NCBI GenBank assembly: GCA_040002595.1
Contig: JBDUED010000022.1
Coordinates: forward strand, 1-21,591
DNA from: Dokdonella_A sp040002595
Lineage (GTDB): Bacteria > Pseudomonadota > Gammaproteobacteria > Xanthomonadales > Rhodanobacteraceae
Length of the DNA stretch: 21,591 nucleotides
Reading direction: 5' to 3'
Numbering within the stretch: position 1 is the first letter of the stretch; each line of letters begins with the position of its first letter. The notes under the pieces are model-generated. The model was not told the origin of the DNA and did not search any database. It was given only the letters and a program-made list of their open reading frames with translations. The translations under genes were made by a program, and so were the position numbers. Below, piece after piece: positions 8,005 through 15,715 of the stretch.

Positions 8005-8577
8005 TCAGAACGAACGCGTACGCCGCGCCCGGATGATCGCGGCCATGCCAAGTCCGGCCAGCAGCCAGCCACCAAACTGGTCGACCAAATCGCCGATCAG
8101 GAATGGTGTTGAAAAACCGTACCAGGTCCACTGCGAGACCGAGATCGATAGCCACGCGGCGATGCCGATCGCGGCGATGGACAACGCGCGCCGACCATAG
8201 CCACCGGGTAGTTGCACCAGCACGAACGCACCGAACAAGGCGGCCAGCATGTTGGACACCAATTCGCTTGCGAGCTGACGCGGCGACATCGCCTCGCCGC
8301 CGCTCGGTCGATAGATCAACAGGCCCGAAGGACCGCTTACGAGTTGCTGCTGCCACATCTTCTTTTGTTCGAGGGTCGCTTTTCCGCTTGAGTCGGCCCA
8401 GGGAAATGTGTACATGCCTGCTGTGGCGAGATTGCTGTGCAAGCTCGACATTACGGCGGCCTCATTTGGAATCGGCTGCAGTGCCTGACGCTCGAACGGC
8501 AGCGCTACGTGCGTAACGGCGCCCCAGACAAACATCAGGACGCCGCCGACGATTGCGGCAATGAGGATACGCACCAT
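8005..8577 (-). CDS. Four-helix inner-membrane protein, unknown function
   Basis: 190 residues. I do not recognise a characterised family. Four hydrophobic segments are visible: about 3-23 (ILIAAIVGGVLMFVWGAV), 105-125, 132-155 (with WLSISVSQWTWYG) and 163-182 (GGWLLAGLGMAAII), then a basic RARRTRSF tail. Between helices 1 and 2 lies a soluble loop of about 80 residues that would face the periplasm if the N-terminus is inside. The frame is open far upstream, but the first helix starts directly at this ATG and GGAG stands eight bases before it. It is convergent with the GST gene and lies 110 bases downstream of the M48 protease gene on the same strand. Confidence 0.75.
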   Translation of the reverse strand: MVRILIAAIVGGVLMFVWGAVTHVALPFERQALQPIPNEAAVMSSLHSNLATAGMYTFPWADSSGKATLEQKKMWQQQLVSGPSGLLIYRPSGGEAMSPRQLASELVSNMLAALFGAFVLVQLPGGYGRRALSIAAIGIAAWLSISVSQWTWYGFSTPFLIGDLVDQFGGWLLAGLGMAAIIRARRTRSF

Positions 8578-8687
8578 GTCGTTCACTCCGAGACCGGGCA
8601 GCCCGCCCGCGCCGCGCATCATACGCGGGCACGCTGTCAAAGCTGCCGCATTGCATTGGTTTTCAACGCGGCCCAAACGACGCCGCG

Positions 8688-10040
8688 CTACTTTGCCGCG
8701 GTCGCAATGACTGCCAGCGGCGCATTCGCCGTCGCGTTGTCCTGGTGTTCCTTGAGCCAGATCATCGACCGTCGCACGCGTTGATAGCCGCTTGGGTGAT
8801 CGTAGAAGAGCACTTCCTCCAGTGCGCCGGGTTTGAGTTTGCGATAGGTGCTGAGGCGCATTGCGGCCATCGCGAATCCGTTCGGCTCTTGCGCCGCATT
8901 GAGGCCGAACGCGTCGGCCTCGGTTTCTGCCTGGCGCACGATCGAGTTGGTCAGCGGCGTGGCGAGCAGGAAGAACACCGACAGGATCGCAACGCCGAGA
9001 GGGAGCGCGGCCGGATCGTCGCGGCCTTCGAGGCCAAGCCGGGTGTGCCACCGCGCAAGCGCCCAATCGAACAGGCGATGCACGAACCAGAAGCCGAACA
9101 CTAACACCAGACCAAAGTAGATCGACAGGCGCAGGCCGTGGTTGAGCACGTAATGACCCATTTCATGGCCCAGTACCGCCTTGATTTCCGGCAGCGATGT
9201 CTTGTCTAGCAAGTTGTCGTTCAAAGCGACGCGTGTGGTACCGAGAAAGCCGCTGACGTTCGCGCTGATCCGCGTGGTCTGGCGCGACGCGTCGAACTCG
9301 ACCACGTGATCGGTCGGCACCCGATTCGCGCGCGCGAGCGACAACACCGCCTCGCGCACCGGTCCTTCGCGCAGCGGCTTGTAGTCATTGAACAGGGGCT
9401 CGACAAAAACCGGCGCGAACATCATCGCGAACAAGGTGAACGCGAATGCGCCGCCGGCCGCCCACAACCACCAGCGCGCGCCGGTACGTCTCACGGCGGC
9501 ATATAACGAGGCAATCAGCCATGGCGCGATGACCAGATCGACCGCGAGGTCCTTCATCTGATCGCCGAACCAACCGCCGAAATTCTGCGTGGCGAGGCCG
9601 TACTGATGTTCGCGGAAAAACTCGCTGTAGATCGACAGCGGCAGCGCCAGCACGAACCCGATGAGCAACCATTGCACCGCGTAGATCACCGTCTGCAGCC
9701 ACGGCCGCGCGCTGCGACGACGCGCGAAATCGCGCATGCGTCGCGACAAGCCGCTGCAAAGCAACAGCGCAGCGACACCGAGGCCATACAAAAAGCCCCA
9801 AAGATGCAGCCAGTTGTTGCCTTCGAAATAGGCATCGGACGATGCGCGCTGAGCAGGCGTCAGCAGGGCAAGATAGGCGTCGGTGGCGCGATCAACATCG
9901 AACGTTGGTCCTGGCCGCGCCGCATCGGGAATCTGCAAACCCGCCGGCAGATCGCGTGCAATGGGAGAATCGGCATGGCCGATGGTGACGCCTGCGAACA
10001 ACAGAAACGCCACAGCGAAGACACGCAACAGGTTTTTCAT
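8688..10040 (-). CDS. M48 family (Ste24-type) zinc metalloprotease, multi-pass membrane protein
   Basis: 450 residues. M48A enzymes cleave peptides at or in the membrane using one zinc ion. The catalytic motif HEMGH is at 292-296 and the third zinc ligand is probably Glu372 in AETEADAFGL. The Ste24 N-terminal part is present: hydrophobic helices at about 5-20, 80-97, 115-137, 165-183 and 190-213, with YGLATQNFGGWFGDQMKD (147-164) matching the conserved 'FGL..Q....W..D..K' element. NVSGFLGTTRVALNDNLL (261-278) matches the conserved strand before the active site. Further helices follow at about 305-325 and 347-365. Residues 1-22 may be a signal peptide or a first helix. In eukaryotes Ste24 processes prenylated proteins; the bacterial substrate is unknown. 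GGGG precedes the ATG. Confidence 0.93.
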   Translation of the reverse strand: MKNLLRVFAVAFLLFAGVTIGHADSPIARDLPAGLQIPDAARPGPTFDVDRATDAYLALLTPAQRASSDAYFEGNNWLHLWGFLYGLGVAALLLCSGLSRRMRDFARRRSARPWLQTVIYAVQWLLIGFVLALPLSIYSEFFREHQYGLATQNFGGWFGDQMKDLAVDLVIAPWLIASLYAAVRRTGARWWLWAAGGAFAFTLFAMMFAPVFVEPLFNDYKPLREGPVREAVLSLARANRVPTDHVVEFDASRQTTRISANVSGFLGTTRVALNDNLLDKTSLPEIKAVLGHEMGHYVLNHGLRLSIYFGLVLVFGFWFVHRLFDWALARWHTRLGLEGRDDPAALPLGVAILSVFFLLATPLTNSIVRQAETEADAFGLNAAQEPNGFAMAAMRLSTYRKLKPGALEEVLFYDHPSGYQRVRRSMIWLKEHQDNATANAPLAVIATAAK

Positions 10041-10124
10041 CAGGCCCCCGACACGAGGGCGCAGCGGCCCGGATCGGCGCAGCGTCTTTCAACGGCGGGG
10101 CAGCCGTCAACTGCACAAAGTCAC

Positions 10125-10178
10125 AAGCCGGGCCGGGAACCGGCGTCCGCGAAGCCGGGCCGGGAACCGGCGTCCGCG
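10125..10178. repeat. Perfect tandem duplication, two copies of 27 bp
   Basis: Copies at 10125-10151 and 10152-10178 are identical and adjoin without a gap. Each holds the small dyad GCCGG-GAA-CCGGC. The array lies about 85-140 bases upstream of the M48 protease start, in a gap of 300 bases that otherwise holds only the terminator of the next gene. Confidence 0.9.
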
Positions 10179-10293
10179 CGATCAACACGCGTCGGGAATG
10201 ATGTATCTGCCAGGCAACACGGTGTCGCAGCGGCGACCTGCAAACGCGGCGCCGGTGCGGGCGCCGACGCCAAGGTGCGGGAATTTCGCCATG

Positions 10294-10323
10294 AAAAAAG
10301 CCGCGGCGTTTAGCGCCGCGGCT
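10294..10323 (-). terminator. Rho-independent terminator of the exported-protein gene
   Basis: A perfect 10-bp GC-rich stem (10299-10308 with 10314-10323) closes a five-base loop. Read on the minus strand it is followed by six U (10299-10294). It begins 18 bases after the stop codon at 10341. Confidence 0.9.
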
Positions 10324-10340
10324 CCGTCGTGCAAGATCAA

Positions 10341-10829
10341 TTATTTCTTGCGGTGATGCATCCGCCGGTCGTGTCCCGCCGCGCTGATCGTGAACCCCCC
10401 AACGCTGACGCCGATGTTGACGCCTTCACCCGAGCCCGCCAGCGCCAGGGAGACGGTGCCCTTGGTCAACACCTGTGCGGTGCCTGACTTGCCCGCGCCA
10501 ATGCTCGCATCGCCTTGCGCATACGTTCCCAAGACTTCGCTGATCGCGTGCACGTCGGTGAACTTGCCGGTGCCGTCATCGATATGTGTTTTGCCGACGG
10601 TCAGGCCGCCGCCTTTCGCACTGATGTTCACGGGCATCGAGGTGCCGTCTGCGCAGGTAACCACGCCGTGTCCTTCGGCGTGCTTGTAGATCAATGACCA
10701 GCCGGTCAGCGAAAATTTCATCGTGCAGTCGAGATCCGCCGAGGCAGCGCTTGCACGTTGCGGAACGGCGACAGCCGCCATGGCCAGCGCAATAGCGGCG
10801 CCCAAGGCCGGAAGATAACGTTTTTGCAT
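10341..10829 (-). CDS. Exported protein of unknown function
   Basis: 162 residues. I do not recognise a named family with confidence; the layout (signal peptide, small beta-rich Gly-rich domain, two early cysteines) is loosely like DUF992 proteins. Residues 1-28 are a signal peptide ending ASA. The mature part begins with a conserved-looking 'LDCTMKFSLTGWSLIYK' stretch, a second Cys in GHGVVTC, Gly-rich strands (SAKGGGLTVGK), and ends with GEGVNIGVSVGGFTISAAG and a His/Arg/Lys tail. A Met five codons upstream is in frame, but AGGAG lies inside that extension, seven bases before the chosen ATG. The gene is monocistronic: it has its own terminator and 320 bases without a gene upstream. Confidence 0.75.
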   Translation of the reverse strand: MQKRYLPALGAAIALAMAAVAVPQRASAASADLDCTMKFSLTGWSLIYKHAEGHGVVTCADGTSMPVNISAKGGGLTVGKTHIDDGTGKFTDVHAISEVLGTYAQGDASIGAGKSGTAQVLTKGTVSLALAGSGEGVNIGVSVGGFTISAAGHDRRMHHRKK

Positions 10830-11149
10830 GGCGAGACTCCTCATCGTGGAAGAAGGTCGCAGTTTCTGCGCGGAAAGCTGAACGGCGCGCGACCAATGAA
10901 TCAGCCAGCGGGTTTCTTGTGCATGGCCACATCATCCCGAGCCGGCGTGGTTTTCCATTCCGAGCGACGCTGTTCAGCGCATGGGAGCGTGCCTTCCAGG
11001 TCGATCAGACCAGGCAGCTACGAAGGCCCGTTGCGCAAGGACGACCACCGACGACGCGAGAAGAGGACAATGGGTTTTGATCGAGCGACTGCGGCGGAAA
11101 ATCAGCCGTTTCGCCCACGCGACCTTGAAACGATGCGTGCCATCCACTC
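10830..11149. other. Gap between divergent genes, nothing clear
   Basis: About 320 bases between the exported-protein gene (minus) and the small ORF at 11150 (plus). Short open frames here have no family character and no good ribosome binding site. It should hold two divergent promoters, but I could not pick convincing -35/-10 pairs. Confidence 0.5.
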
Positions 11150-11389
11150 ATGCCAATCCAGCCAAGCAATATGGTTCTCAAGCAGCTTTATCATGCGCAC
11201 GGCAACGACGATAAGGATTACGAAATCCATGTTTACGTCGAGCCAGCCAGCCACTTGAACGCGCATATCGAGCGGCTCGCCAGGATCTGCCTGGCCGATG
11301 GCGGTGAACTGCGCGTGCTGTCCAAGCACCACTATGAAATCGTTGCGACCGGGGTGAAGCTCGTGGCGAACGATCCGGGCGCGGTCTAA
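11150..11389 (+). CDS. Small protein of unknown function (79 residues)
   Basis: 79 residues from the ATG at 11150, or 72 from a second in-frame ATG at 11171. There is no clear Shine-Dalgarno before either, so the start is uncertain. The product has no signal peptide or membrane segment. 'DYEIHVYVEPASHLNAHIERLARICLADGG' and 'LRVLSKHHYEIVATGVKLV' suggest a compact alpha/beta fold. The amino acid mix (few Arg runs, balanced charge) is that of a real protein rather than a GC-rich shadow frame. It is convergent with the lipoprotein gene that ends 25 bases away. No function is proposed. Confidence 0.55.
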   Translation: MPIQPSNMVLKQLYHAHGNDDKDYEIHVYVEPASHLNAHIERLARICLADGGELRVLSKHHYEIVATGVKLVANDPGAV

Positions 11390-11413
11390 AGCCCGGATTT
11401 TGAAGCTTCAGGG

Positions 11414-12145
11414 CTACTTTCTCGCGCGAGATGGCTTACGCGCAACTGGCGCGAACCGCGTCGAATCAAACCCTCCCACATCAAACACGAGCGTCCGAGC
11501 GCTTTTGCCTTTCTCGGCCACGTCGATGCTGATTTTCTGCACGCTGCCAAGCTTGCGAATGAATCCGGCGTCATCGCTTATAAACAAGGCCGGTTCCCCG
11601 GTTGGCGGCAGATACGCCTTGATCTGCTCGGGCGATTTATCGTCGAAGCGCACCGCGATCTTGCAGGTGCCGCGGCACACGAACCCCTTGCCGGCGCCAA
11701 ACAGATACACGCTCTGGCCCCAATCGGAGTGGCGGCGCAGGATCAGGCGCACGCGGTCGCCGGCCGCGATATCGTTGCTGTAAATCGAAGCGGTGCTTTG
11801 CTGGCCGCCCGATTCATCGCCGGTCTGGTACGACCACAATCGCTCGAGGCGCCGTCGGGTTGCCACCGCAGTGGCCTTGGCCGTCGTGTCGGCCAGCGTT
11901 TCGTGCACTTCCGTCGCCGCCGCGCTGCCGCTGAATCGCGCCACGATTTCGGCGCCGATTGGCGCAGCAAGTTCCCACGACTGTTGCTGTCGCAACGTGC
12001 GATAAAGCGCCAGCTCCTTGTTCGCTTGCGGCTCAACGCTCGGCGCAGCCGTGGTTGCCGCGAGCGGTGCGGGCGACTGCGGCGAACACCCGCCCATCCA
12101 TGCACATGCGAAGAAAAGTGCCACCAGCCTCATCCCGATTCGCAT
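11414..12145 (-). CDS. Putative lipoprotein, unknown function
   Basis: 243 residues. Residues 1-20 are a lipoprotein signal with lipobox Met17-Gly-Gly-Cys20, followed by an Ala/Pro/Ser linker. A helical segment (about 40-100, TLRQQQSWELAAPIG and many Ala/Glu) precedes a beta-rich C-terminal domain (about 115-235) with GDRVRLILRRHSDWGQSVYL and GFVCRGTCKIAVRFDD, where two cysteines (CRGTC) could pair. The C-terminal domain has the look of an uncharacterised proteobacterial family, which I cannot name. The frame opens 20 codons earlier, but the lipobox is correctly placed only from this ATG and GGAG lies seven bases upstream. A DUF4124 protein gene ends 75 bases upstream on the same strand, so the two may be cotranscribed. 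Confidence 0.75.
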   Translation of the reverse strand: MRIGMRLVALFFACAWMGGCSPQSPAPLAATTAAPSVEPQANKELALYRTLRQQQSWELAAPIGAEIVARFSGSAAATEVHETLADTTAKATAVATRRRLERLWSYQTGDESGGQQSTASIYSNDIAAGDRVRLILRRHSDWGQSVYLFGAGKGFVCRGTCKIAVRFDDKSPEQIKAYLPPTGEPALFISDDAGFIRKLGSVQKISIDVAEKGKSARTLVFDVGGFDSTRFAPVARKPSRARK

Positions 12146-12220
12146 GTGATCGCTCCGCAAGAAATCCGGCGCCATCGTAAACGCAGGGCGTGCACGCTGC
12201 ATCATCCATCGAACGCAGGA

Positions 12221-12823
12221 TCAGAAATTGCGGCACGGATCGCGACCCGCGTTGTGCTCGTATGTCGATACCGTCTCATCACGCTCGTGTCCGGCGCGAG
12301 CGAAAGAACGCTCGAGGCGCTTGCACACCTCCGAACGCGGCAATGCCCTGGCCGATACCGCGACCGACCCGGCTGCGCGACTTTCGCGCCCATTGCCGCG
12401 ACCGCGGCCGCCAGCATGGCGCGCAGTGTGGTCGCTCGCCTCCTTGATCGAATGTGGACACGCGCCGTGGCGGTAAAACACTTCGCCATTCGCGGCGCGG
12501 CATTCAAACGACATCACGCTTTCGCTGCGCGCCTGCCCGCGTCGCCCCGCTGTGCGCGACACAGTCGCACGCGACGCATGCGCTGGCGCTGGCAATCGAT
12601 AATCCGGCGCCGGTCCCGGTGCAGGGGCTGGCGCAATCTCGATACGCTTCTCACGCTCACTGCCACTGCAGGCGTGGTCTTGGTAGGCGACATGACCGTC
12701 TGCCTGCGTACATCGGTAGACGTCACCCGCCATTACGTCATGCGCTGCCGTGGTGATCAACAGCGTCATCGCGACGCCGCAGGCGCGACGCCATCCCCTT
12801 TTTCGTGCTCGTGTGTCTGGCAT
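12221..12823 (-). CDS. DUF4124-domain exported protein with an apparent second half-repeat
   Basis: 200 residues. The N-terminus has basic residues and a hydrophobic core ending near MAG (33), a likely signal peptide. DUF4124 follows directly: DVYRCTQADGHVAYQDHACSG with Cys38 and Cys52. A second, weaker copy is seen at about 105-125 (SFECRAANGEVFYRHGACP) with Cys108 and Cys122, the same 14-residue Cys spacing. Between the copies is a Pro/Ala-rich linker. The C-terminal part has two more Cys. DUF4124 proteins are envelope proteins of unknown role. The open frame extends 75 codons upstream, but GGAG seven bases before this ATG and the signal peptide position fix the start. It is divergent from dinB with 233 bases between the starts. 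Confidence 0.8.
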   Translation of the reverse strand: MPDTRARKRGWRRACGVAMTLLITTAAHDVMAGDVYRCTQADGHVAYQDHACSGSEREKRIEIAPAPAPGPAPDYRLPAPAHASRATVSRTAGRRGQARSESVMSFECRAANGEVFYRHGACPHSIKEASDHTARHAGGRGRGNGRESRAAGSVAVSARALPRSEVCKRLERSFARAGHERDETVSTYEHNAGRDPCRNF

Positions 12824-13056
12824 CGCTTTGCTCCCGTTGCGAGGACCCATCGTCGCGCGCGCCGCGGCCATCCGCGATGCGCAACTTCCGCGACGCGATG
12901 TAGGAAAACGCCGCATGCGCGCCGCCGTGTGCAAGCCACCATCGGGCGCGACCGCCCGCTTGGGGCGCCGGGCCACCGCTTGCATCCGCGATGGAGCCAC
13001 GCGGCAATGGCGCACGCGGGTAGTAGCATCGCCGCAGACAACGTCCAACGAGCTTC

Positions 13057-14154
13057 ATGCGCAAATTCGTGCACATCGACATGGATGCGTTTTATGCATC
13101 GGTGGAACAACGCGACGACCCCAGCCTGCGCGGTCGGCCGGTGGTCGTTGCGTGGCGAGGCACGCGCTCGGTGGTGTGCGCGGCGAGCTACGAGGCCCGC
13201 ACGTTTGGCGTGCGTTCGGCAATGCCGGCAGCACGCGCCGAACGATTATGTCCCGACGCCGTGTTCGTGGCGCCGGATTTCGTGCGTTACAAGGCAGTGT
13301 CGCAGCAGGTCCGCGAAATCCTGCTGCGCCATACCGATCTGGTCGAGCCGCTGTCGCTGGACGAAGCCTATCTGGATGTGACGACGCCGAAATCCGGCCT
13401 GTCCTCGGCCACCGCGATCGCGCGATCGATTCGCGCAAGCATTCGCGAGGAAACCCGCCTGATCGCTTCCGCCGGTGTCGCGCCGGCAAAGTTTCTGGCC
13501 AAGATCGCCTCGGACTGGCGCAAGCCCGATGGCCTGTTCGTGATCCGCCCGCATGAGGTCGAGGGCTTCCTGACCCCGCTGCCGGTTTCACGCATCCACG
13601 GCGTCGGCAAGGTCATGGACGGCAAACTCGCCGCGATCGGTATCCGCACGGTCGGAGAGTTGCGCGCATTCGAGGTGCACGCGCTCGAAGCGCGTTTTGG
13701 CCGCTATGGGCGGCGTTTGTCCGAACTTGCGCACGGCATCGACCACAGCGAAGTCAAACCGGATCGTCCGACGCAGTCGATCTCGGCCGAGGACACGTTC
13801 GTCAATGACGTGCCGTTGATTGAGGCAACGCCGATGATCCGCGAATTGGCAGCGAAGACCTGGGCCGCCAGCCAGCGCTCCGAACGCGTCGGTCGCACCG
13901 TGGTGCTCAAACTCAAGACGCGTGAGTTCCGCATTCTCACGCGCAGCCGCACGCCCGACAGCGCGCCCGGTTCGGCCGCGGAATTGACCGCGATCGCGCT
14001 CGATCTGTGCGCGCAGGTCGAACTCCCTGCGACGACCTTGTACCGCCTCGTCGGCGTCGGGCTCGCCAATTTCTTCGACCCGGATGACACGCCGATGCAG
14101 TCGAACTTGTTCGAGACCGAGTCACACCAGGGCGCGAGAAGCCTGGATGGTTGA
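13057..14154 (+). CDS. dinB: DNA polymerase IV (Y-family translesion polymerase)
   Basis: 365 residues, close to the 351 of E. coli DinB. It copies past damaged or mismatched DNA with low fidelity. The palm motifs are complete: Asp8 in HIDMDAFYASVE and Asp102-Glu103 in SLDEAYLD bind the two metals. Residue 13 is Tyr, the position of the sugar steric gate (Phe in E. coli). The GVAPAKFLAKIASDWRKPDG stretch and the thumb region RIHGVGKVMDGKL (helix-hairpin-helix) follow, then the little-finger domain (about 235-340). QSNLF at 348-352 fits a beta-clamp binding motif near the C-terminus. I see no LexA-type box upstream and only a weak ribosome binding site. Confidence 0.95.
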   Translation: MRKFVHIDMDAFYASVEQRDDPSLRGRPVVVAWRGTRSVVCAASYEARTFGVRSAMPAARAERLCPDAVFVAPDFVRYKAVSQQVREILLRHTDLVEPLSLDEAYLDVTTPKSGLSSATAIARSIRASIREETRLIASAGVAPAKFLAKIASDWRKPDGLFVIRPHEVEGFLTPLPVSRIHGVGKVMDGKLAAIGIRTVGELRAFEVHALEARFGRYGRRLSELAHGIDHSEVKPDRPTQSISAEDTFVNDVPLIEATPMIRELAAKTWAASQRSERVGRTVVLKLKTREFRILTRSRTPDSAPGSAAELTAIALDLCAQVELPATTLYRLVGVGLANFFDPDDTPMQSNLFETESHQGARSLDG

Positions 14155-14161
14155 TTACAGT

Positions 14162-14213
14162 CCGCCCGCAAGGCGGTCACAGAACCGAAGTGCTCGATGG
14201 GATGTCCGAGCAC
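14162..14213. other. Two small hairpins between convergent genes
   Basis: CCGCC/GGCGG (14162-14166 with 14172-14176) and GTGCTCG/CGAGCAC (14190-14196 with 14207-14213) lie in the 77-base gap between dinB and the minus-strand lipoprotein gene. Neither is followed by a U-tract, so use as a two-way terminator is only possible. Confidence 0.3.
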
Positions 14214-14231
14214 GCGGAGGTTGGCGTGCAT

Positions 14232-15170
14232 TCAATCGTGGTGAACAAATCCACTGAAACCGGCTTTGAATCCACCGGTGTCAGGCAGGTATTGGATCAC
14301 GAACGACGTCGGCCAATCGCTGCCGCTTGCGTACGCGGCCGGCTGCGCAAAAGGAAACCTGAGAGAGCCCCCAGGTGCGGCGACGACATCCTGCAAGGTT
14401 TGCAACGTGACGGACGACTCCGCGAAAACGATCTTGCCCGCGAACGTTCCGTACAAAAGGGTCGGGGTGTGGTCCACATTCTTGACCGTGTAATCGAAGG
14501 TGCTGTCGATTAGATGCAGCCCCATGCTGGAAATCGAAGAGTCGACATCCGGACGATAGGTGGCGGGAACCGACGACGCGTCCGGAAGATTGAGAAAGCG
14601 CTCCATCTGGGCGTAATCGGTCTTCAGCGGATCACAGGTTTTTCCGTTCGAGGAGATGCAGCTCATTGCGGCGTCAACCGCTTTTTGGGGCGCCAGGTAG
14701 AAATGGAAATCGAAGTGGGGCGAGGAGAAAGAGCCGTTTGGGCCCCGGGGCAGTCCCTCGGTGTTCCAATCGATTTCGGCATATGCGAACGGCTCGACGA
14801 CTGCTCCCGTGGGTGCGACCACCACCGGGAAGACGAAGCGGTGAATGTACTGGCATGGGCCGACTGGAAGCGTGCTCGACTGACCTGGCCCAGTGAAATG
14901 AATCGCGGGGATTTCAACGGACACCGCCAACGTATGTCCGTTCGCGTCTTCCTGCCTCGCGGAAAAAGTCCCGGACGCCAGATACGCGCCGATCTTAACC
15001 TTGGAGGAGGAGAGGTCCTCGCTCGCGCAACTTGCTGCGGCCACCGGCGTCGCTGCCGAGGTCGAAGCGTCCATTCCGGCGCATGCCGAAAGCAGCGTCG
15101 ACCCGAGCATAACCACCACGGGCGCAGCACCGCGCAAGAACCTGCCAATCGGATGATGCATTCTCTTCAC
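14232..15170 (-). CDS. Lipoprotein with TTHB210-like (DUF5602) domain
   Basis: 312 residues. Residues 1-30 are a lipoprotein signal ending in a consensus lipobox Leu27-Ser-Ala-Cys30. The body has the features I associate with the DUF5602/TTHB210-like domain: 'YAEIDWNTEGLPRGPNGSF', the central SPHFDFHFYLAP motif with three aromatic/His positions, then 'VPATYRPDVDSSISSMGLHLID', where the 'Y...MG.H..D' spacing is kept. The function of the family is not known to me. The C-terminal part (about 230-312) returns to beta-rich sequence. The first codon is GTG (15170), with GGGGA eight bases upstream; an ATG at 15161 is the alternative and changes only three residues. It is convergent with dinB. Confidence 0.65.
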   Translation of the reverse strand: MKRMHHPIGRFLRGAAPVVVMLGSTLLSACAGMDASTSAATPVAAASCASEDLSSSKVKIGAYLASGTFSARQEDANGHTLAVSVEIPAIHFTGPGQSSTLPVGPCQYIHRFVFPVVVAPTGAVVEPFAYAEIDWNTEGLPRGPNGSFSSPHFDFHFYLAPQKAVDAAMSCISSNGKTCDPLKTDYAQMERFLNLPDASSVPATYRPDVDSSISSMGLHLIDSTFDYTVKNVDHTPTLLYGTFAGKIVFAESSVTLQTLQDVVAAPGGSLRFPFAQPAAYASGSDWPTSFVIQYLPDTGGFKAGFSGFVHHD

Positions 15171-15384
15171 GACAGATTTCCCCTTTTTTGAGGCAGCGTA
15201 TCACGTGCCTCCAACCGTCCTTCGGGTTCTGGAAACAGGCTTTGCCGTGGCGTGACCGGCGTAATCTTCTGTCCCCCGAAGGAGCGGCTGCACATGCAGG
15301 AAATTCGTCACCGTCGACGTCGGCGCGCGCGACAAGGCGCTGTTCCAGCACAGACCGAACGCAAAGTCATGCCCGCAGTTGCTG

Positions 15385-15606
15385 TCACGCACCGCAACCG
15401 CAGACGCGAGCGACGCTGGCGTCGACTGCTGGCACCAACCGCAACGAAGTGGCAGCGCCGCGCGATCGCGGATGCACATGCGGCACGATCGGTCGCGGTG
15501 GCGGAAAGTTGACGTTCGAGATGCTGTCGCCCCATTGGGTCGGATGCAGCCGATAGCCGTGCAGACCCAGCAGACCGTTTGCAATGATGTTCAATTCCTT
15601 CAACAT
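15385..15606 (-). CDS. Small ORF divergent from the LysR regulator, unknown function
   Basis: 73 residues. I do not recognise it. The start is strong: AGGAG eight bases before the ATG. The first half (MLKELNIIANGLLGLHGYRL, then HPTQWGDSISNVNFPPPRP) has balanced composition and AT-containing codons; the second half is more Arg/Ala/Val-rich and ends CGCGA. There is no signal peptide or membrane helix. The start lies 109 bases from the start of the LysR gene on the other strand, the usual position of a LysR target. Other frames over the same stretch have no ribosome binding site. It could be a short functional peptide, or the intact start of a gene later broken. Confidence 0.45.
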   Translation of the reverse strand: MLKELNIIANGLLGLHGYRLHPTQWGDSISNVNFPPPRPIVPHVHPRSRGAATSLRLVPAVDASVARVCGCGA

Positions 15607-15715
15607 GACCTTGTCTCCTCATACTTGCAGAAGTGATGCGAGAGCGAGAAGATATGCCATTGTTGGCGATTTCTGTAGCGACATGTTTGATAGGCAGACT
15701 TGAGAAATATTGCAT

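Noticed and set aside
12824..13056. Search for an SOS (LexA) box before dinB
   Set aside because: No palindromic LexA-type site could be seen in the 233-base gap.
11729..13381. Plus-strand open frame of 550 codons
   Set aside because: It is opposite the lipoprotein and DUF4124 genes and runs into dinB in another frame. It is extremely Arg/Ala/Cys-rich with no motif.
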